The position numbers and the translations under genes were made by a program. 15,320 bases of DNA from Bacillota bacterium (GTDB lineage Bacteria > Bacillota > Clostridia > Tissierellales > Peptoniphilaceae), in contig JAEXCD010000115.1 in NCBI GenBank assembly GCA_023393715.1, forward strand, positions 1 to 15,320, written 5' to 3'. This document shows positions 13,077 to 15,320 of this stretch, in pieces. The notes beneath the pieces are model-generated. The model was not told where the DNA came from. It saw nothing but the letters and a program-made list of their open reading frames with translations, and searched no databases. Each line of letters begins with the position of its first letter. Within the stretch, counting starts at the first letter, position 1.

Positions 13077-13784
13077 CTATTTCACTAATTCGACATTCGT
13101 TCCGGAGACGCCGCCGGCATCGAATACGAGCGAAAAGCCCAATTCAGTGAGCGTCTTCGCCGCCTGTACCGAGCGATTTCCGCTGCGGCAGTACACGATA
13201 AGGGTCGTGTCCTTTGCCAGATTTTGCTCCTTGATCGCATCTGCCAGGCTCTCGACGGGAAGGTTGACAGCGCCGGCCAGATGGCCTTCGGCGTATTCCG
13301 AATCCGTGCGCACGTCGATCAGGCGAATCGATTTTTCCGGCAGAACGGATTGAATGATTTGAGCGAGCTCCAAAGAGATTTTCTGAGGCTGAGCGGATTC
13401 GGAAGCCGCCTCCGTCGCCTTGAGCGCTTCGACCTGAGGAGGAATCGACGCAGACCACGCGTTGCTGAGCTTCAGATTGAGAAGCTTTCCCGCAGCGAAA
13501 TCAGCGGGCGGGTTTGTCAGCTGAATGAGCTGACGTTCCTCTGTTTTTTCCGGGAGTGTTACTACGAGACTATTGCCCAGAGCAAGTCCCTGTACCTCCA
13601 TCGCCTCCGATGATTCCTTCGAAGAAGAGGCGGAGGCGCTTTCCGCAGATGAGGCGCTTTCCCGGACGGATGAGCTTTCGGAGGTCATCGAGGAAGAAGT
13701 GTTCACACTCTTTCCTCCGGAGCAGGCGCTCAGCGCGACGAGAGCGGCGAGAAAGAGCATGGAACGAGATCGTTTTTTATTCAT
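13077..13784 (-). CDS. Rhodanese-domain lipoprotein
   Basis: Rhodanese domains transfer or sense sulfur or, outside the cell, handle thiol/sulfane chemistry. The 235-residue precursor has a signal peptide (basic MNKKRSRS, hydrophobic MLFLAALVAL) ending in the lipobox LSAC with C21, so the mature protein should be lipid-anchored on the outer face of the membrane. A Ser/Ala/Glu-rich linker follows (about 22-62). A middle domain (about 62-130) includes LALGNSLVVTL and a NAWSASIPPQVEAL segment that faintly recalls DUF3221-type lipoproteins (tentative). The C-terminal rhodanese domain (about 137-227) has RLIDVRTDSEYAEGHLAGAVNLP and the active-site loop CRSGNRS (C199). The catalytic cysteine is present, so activity is possible. 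The ATG at 13784 follows AAAGGAGG. It is a single gene oriented toward the origin. Physiological substrate unknown. Confidence 0.9.
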   Translation of the reverse strand: MNKKRSRSMLFLAALVALSACSGGKSVNTSSSMTSESSSVRESASSAESASASSSKESSEAMEVQGLALGNSLVVTLPEKTEERQLIQLTNPPADFAAGKLLNLKLSNAWSASIPPQVEALKATEAASESAQPQKISLELAQIIQSVLPEKSIRLIDVRTDSEYAEGHLAGAVNLPVESLADAIKEQNLAKDTTLIVYCRSGNRSVQAAKTLTELGFSLVFDAGGVSGTNVELVK

Positions 13785-13928
13785 GGCATCCTCCTTTAAT
13801 CTTGATAGCTCTTATTTTACGGAAAACTATGTGGTAATTGTGGGGATAAACAAAAGATATTTTCAAGAATTTTTAACAGAAAAAGACCGATGGAATTTCC
13901 ATCGGTCTTTTGTAGTTCTTATGAACGA
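13785..13928 (-). other. Intergenic spacer upstream of the rhodanese lipoprotein gene
   Basis: This 144-base A/T-rich spacer contains the PFOR terminator (13881-13911) and the AAAGGAGG ribosome binding site of the lipoprotein gene. On the minus strand TTGAAA (13866-13861) could be a -35 hexamer, but no good -10 lies 17 bases on, so I do not call a promoter. The lipoprotein gene must have one here if the terminator is efficient. Confidence 0.5.
13881..13911 (-). terminator. Rho-independent terminator after the PFOR gene
   Basis: AAAAGACCGATGG (13881-13893) pairs perfectly with its complement at 13899-13911 around a 5-base loop, a 13-bp stem. On the minus strand the stem ends in a run of five T. 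It starts 18 bases after the PFOR stop codon and has T tracts on both sides, so it could also work in the other direction. Confidence 0.92.
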
Positions 13929-15320
13929 CTACTGAGCGTTTGCCATACGGACATAGGAAGCGTAGCGTTCGCGCGCTGCCTTTTCCGCTGCCTGGTACAG
14001 CTCTTCTGCCGTCTCCGGGAAGCTCTTCTTCAGCGAGGAGTAGCGAACCTCGCCCTGGAGGAATTCCTGGAAGTCGGCCGTCGGTTCCTTGGAGTCGAGC
14101 TGGAACGGGTTCTTGCCCTGCTCCGCAAGCTGCGGATCAAAGCGCCACAGGTGCCAGTAACCGGCCTCCACGGCTTCCTTCTCGCGGCGCTGGCTCTTGC
14201 CCATGCCGCACTTCAGGCCGTGGTTAATGCACGGCGCATAGCCGATGATCAGCGACGGACCCGGATAAGCCTCTGCCTCGCGGATGGCCTTCAGCGTCTG
14301 AGCCTGGTTTGCGCCCATCGCGATCTGCGCGACGTAGACGTAGCCGTAGGTCGTCATCATCAGGCCGAGATCCTTCTTGCGAACCTGTTTGCCGGCCGCT
14401 GCGAACTTCGCGACAGCCGCGATCGGGGTCGCCTTGGAGCTCTGACCGCCCGTGTTGGAGTAAACCTCGGTATCGAAGACCATGATATTGACATCCTCGC
14501 CGGAGGCCAGGACGTGATCCACACCGGAGAATCCGATATCATATGCCCATCCGTCACCGCCGAAGATCCAGATGCTCTTCTTAGCGAGGTAATCCGTCAG
14601 CGTGCGGATATCGGCAAGGATGGCCTCGGCTTCTGCGTTCTCGTGCTTCGCGTCGAGAACGGAGAGGATCTTATCCGATGCGACGCGGGATGCTTCGTAT
14701 TGCAGGTTGCAGCCGAGCCACTCTTCGAAGTATTCGTTCAGCGGGCTTTGTACCTTCAATGCGAGGAACTTCTTCATCAGCGTCTCGAGCAGGTGACGGT
14801 TGCTCTTTGTCGCCAAAGCCATACCGTAACCGTATTCCGCCGCGTCCTCAAACAGGGAGCTTGCCCACGCCGGACCGCGCCCTTCCTTATCCGAGCAATA
14901 CGGCATCGACGGAACGGAGGAACCCCAGATCGAGGAGCAGCCCGTTGCGTTCGAGATGATCTGATGGTCGCCAAACAGCTGCGTGATCAGTTTTGCATAC
15001 GGCGTTTCGCCACAGCCCGCGCATGCGCCCGAGAACTCGAGCAGCGGTTGACGGAACTGAGAATTCTTGACGTTGTTTGGTTCGACCAGATCGCGCTTAT
15101 AACCGATTTCGGAGTGTGCAAACGTCCAGTGGTCGGCTTCCTTTTCGACCTGCTCCTGCAGCGGCTTCATGATCAAAGCCTTCTCCTTGGCCGGGCAGAC
15201 ATCTGCGCAGTTTCCGCAGCCCATGCAGTCCAGAGGAGAAACCTGAATGCGGAATTGCAGATTCTCAAGACCCTTTCCGTTTGCCTTCTTCGTGGCGAAG
15301 TCTGCCGGAGCCTTTGCCGC
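13929..15320 (-). CDS. nifJ: Pyruvate:ferredoxin (flavodoxin) oxidoreductase, C-terminal part (cut by window edge)
   Basis: PFOR converts pyruvate and CoA to acetyl-CoA, CO2 and reduced ferredoxin, the central step of anaerobic fermentation; it acts in the cytoplasm and is oxygen-sensitive. The visible 463 codons read through to the window edge, so the gene is 5'-truncated only by the window (full proteins are about 1,170-1,200 residues). The first residues include FRIQVSPLDCMGCGNCADVCPAK, a 4Fe-4S binding CxxCxxCxxxCP motif. The thiamine-diphosphate domain follows: CAGCGETPYAKLITQLFGD with its Fe-S cysteines, NATGCSSIWGSS, GGDGWAYDIGFSG and VFDTEVYSNTGGQSSKATP. Then come APCINHGLKCGMGKS and a C-terminal helical tail. 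All are hallmarks of the single-chain enzyme. Transcription runs toward the origin. The gene is also called por or pfo; identification is certain. Confidence 0.98.
   Translation of the reverse strand, partial: AAKAPADFATKKANGKGLENLQFRIQVSPLDCMGCGNCADVCPAKEKALIMKPLQEQVEKEADHWTFAHSEIGYKRDLVEPNNVKNSQFRQPLLEFSGACAGCGETPYAKLITQLFGDHQIISNATGCSSIWGSSVPSMPYCSDKEGRGPAWASSLFEDAAEYGYGMALATKSNRHLLETLMKKFLALKVQSPLNEYFEEWLGCNLQYEASRVASDKILSVLDAKHENAEAEAILADIRTLTDYLAKKSIWIFGGDGWAYDIGFSGVDHVLASGEDVNIMVFDTEVYSNTGGQSSKATPIAAVAKFAAAGKQVRKKDLGLMMTTYGYVYVAQIAMGANQAQTLKAIREAEAYPGPSLIIGYAPCINHGLKCGMGKSQRREKEAVEAGYWHLWRFDPQLAEQGKNPFQLDSKEPTADFQEFLQGEVRYSSLKKSFPETAEELYQAAEKAARERYASYVRMANAQ

Noticed and set aside
13224..13935. 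Plus-strand frames opposite the rhodanese lipoprotein gene
   Set aside because: They mirror its low-complexity Ser/Glu-rich coding and regular base pattern. The minus-strand gene has a signal peptide, lipobox, active site and strong ribosome binding site.
1..15320. CRISPR array, insertion sequence, prophage, tRNA or rRNA gene
   Set aside because: I saw no regularly spaced repeats, transposase or integrase reading frames, cloverleaf-like sequence or rRNA-like stretch; only short repeats described above.

Overview
The window looks like the chromosomal replication-origin neighbourhood of an anaerobic, low-to-mid-GC Gram-positive bacterium (Bacillota/Clostridia-Tissierellia type). The evidence is the gene order yidC-yidD-rnpA-rpmH | oriC | dnaA-dnaN-yaaA-recF-gyrB-gyrA, the Bacillota-style S4-domain gene yaaA between dnaN and recF, strong AGGAGG-type ribosome binding sites, a lipobox lipoprotein, and a pyruvate:ferredoxin oxidoreductase typical of anaerobes. 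I cannot name a genus with confidence. Base composition looks close to 50% G+C by eye (not computed).

Layout. Positions 1-983 (minus strand): the start of yidC (cut by the window edge), yidD, rnpA and rpmH, transcribed away from the origin from a promoter with perfect consensus hexamers (1059-1087). A hairpin terminator overlaps the rpmH stop codon. Positions 984-1443 are the upstream half of oriC, with six scored DnaA-box-like 9-mers, one a perfect match, and a likely extended -10 promoter for dnaA. dnaA (1444-2940) is followed by the second half of oriC (2941-3097), with three near-consensus DnaA boxes and a row of DnaA-trio-like triplets just before dnaN. From 3098 to 12855 ten genes run in one direction with gaps of 25 bases or less: dnaN, yaaA, recF, gyrB, gyrA, an anti-anti-sigma factor, a degenerate SpoIIAB/RsbW-like anti-sigma factor, a SigB/F/G-family sigma factor, a double-Nudix protein and a small GNAT acetyltransferase. 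A strong hairpin terminator at about 12997-13027 ends this unit. Beyond it, on the opposite strand (head-on to the inferred fork), lie a rhodanese-domain lipoprotein and the C-terminal 463 codons of pyruvate:ferredoxin oxidoreductase, each with a terminator downstream.

How the parts work together. The core encodes replication initiation (DnaA), the sliding clamp (DnaN), recombination repair (RecF) and DNA supercoiling (gyrase), with protein-export and translation/RNase P genes on the other side. The most unusual part is the three-gene sigma-control module directly behind gyrA. The anti-anti-sigma and sigma proteins look intact, but the predicted anti-sigma kinase has lost the recognisable ATP-binding G1 and G2 boxes and is only 113 residues. 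It may be a kinase-dead partner-switching system tied to the replication/gyrase operon, followed by nucleotide-housekeeping (Nudix) and GNAT genes. I found no CRISPR array, insertion sequence, prophage, tRNA or rRNA.
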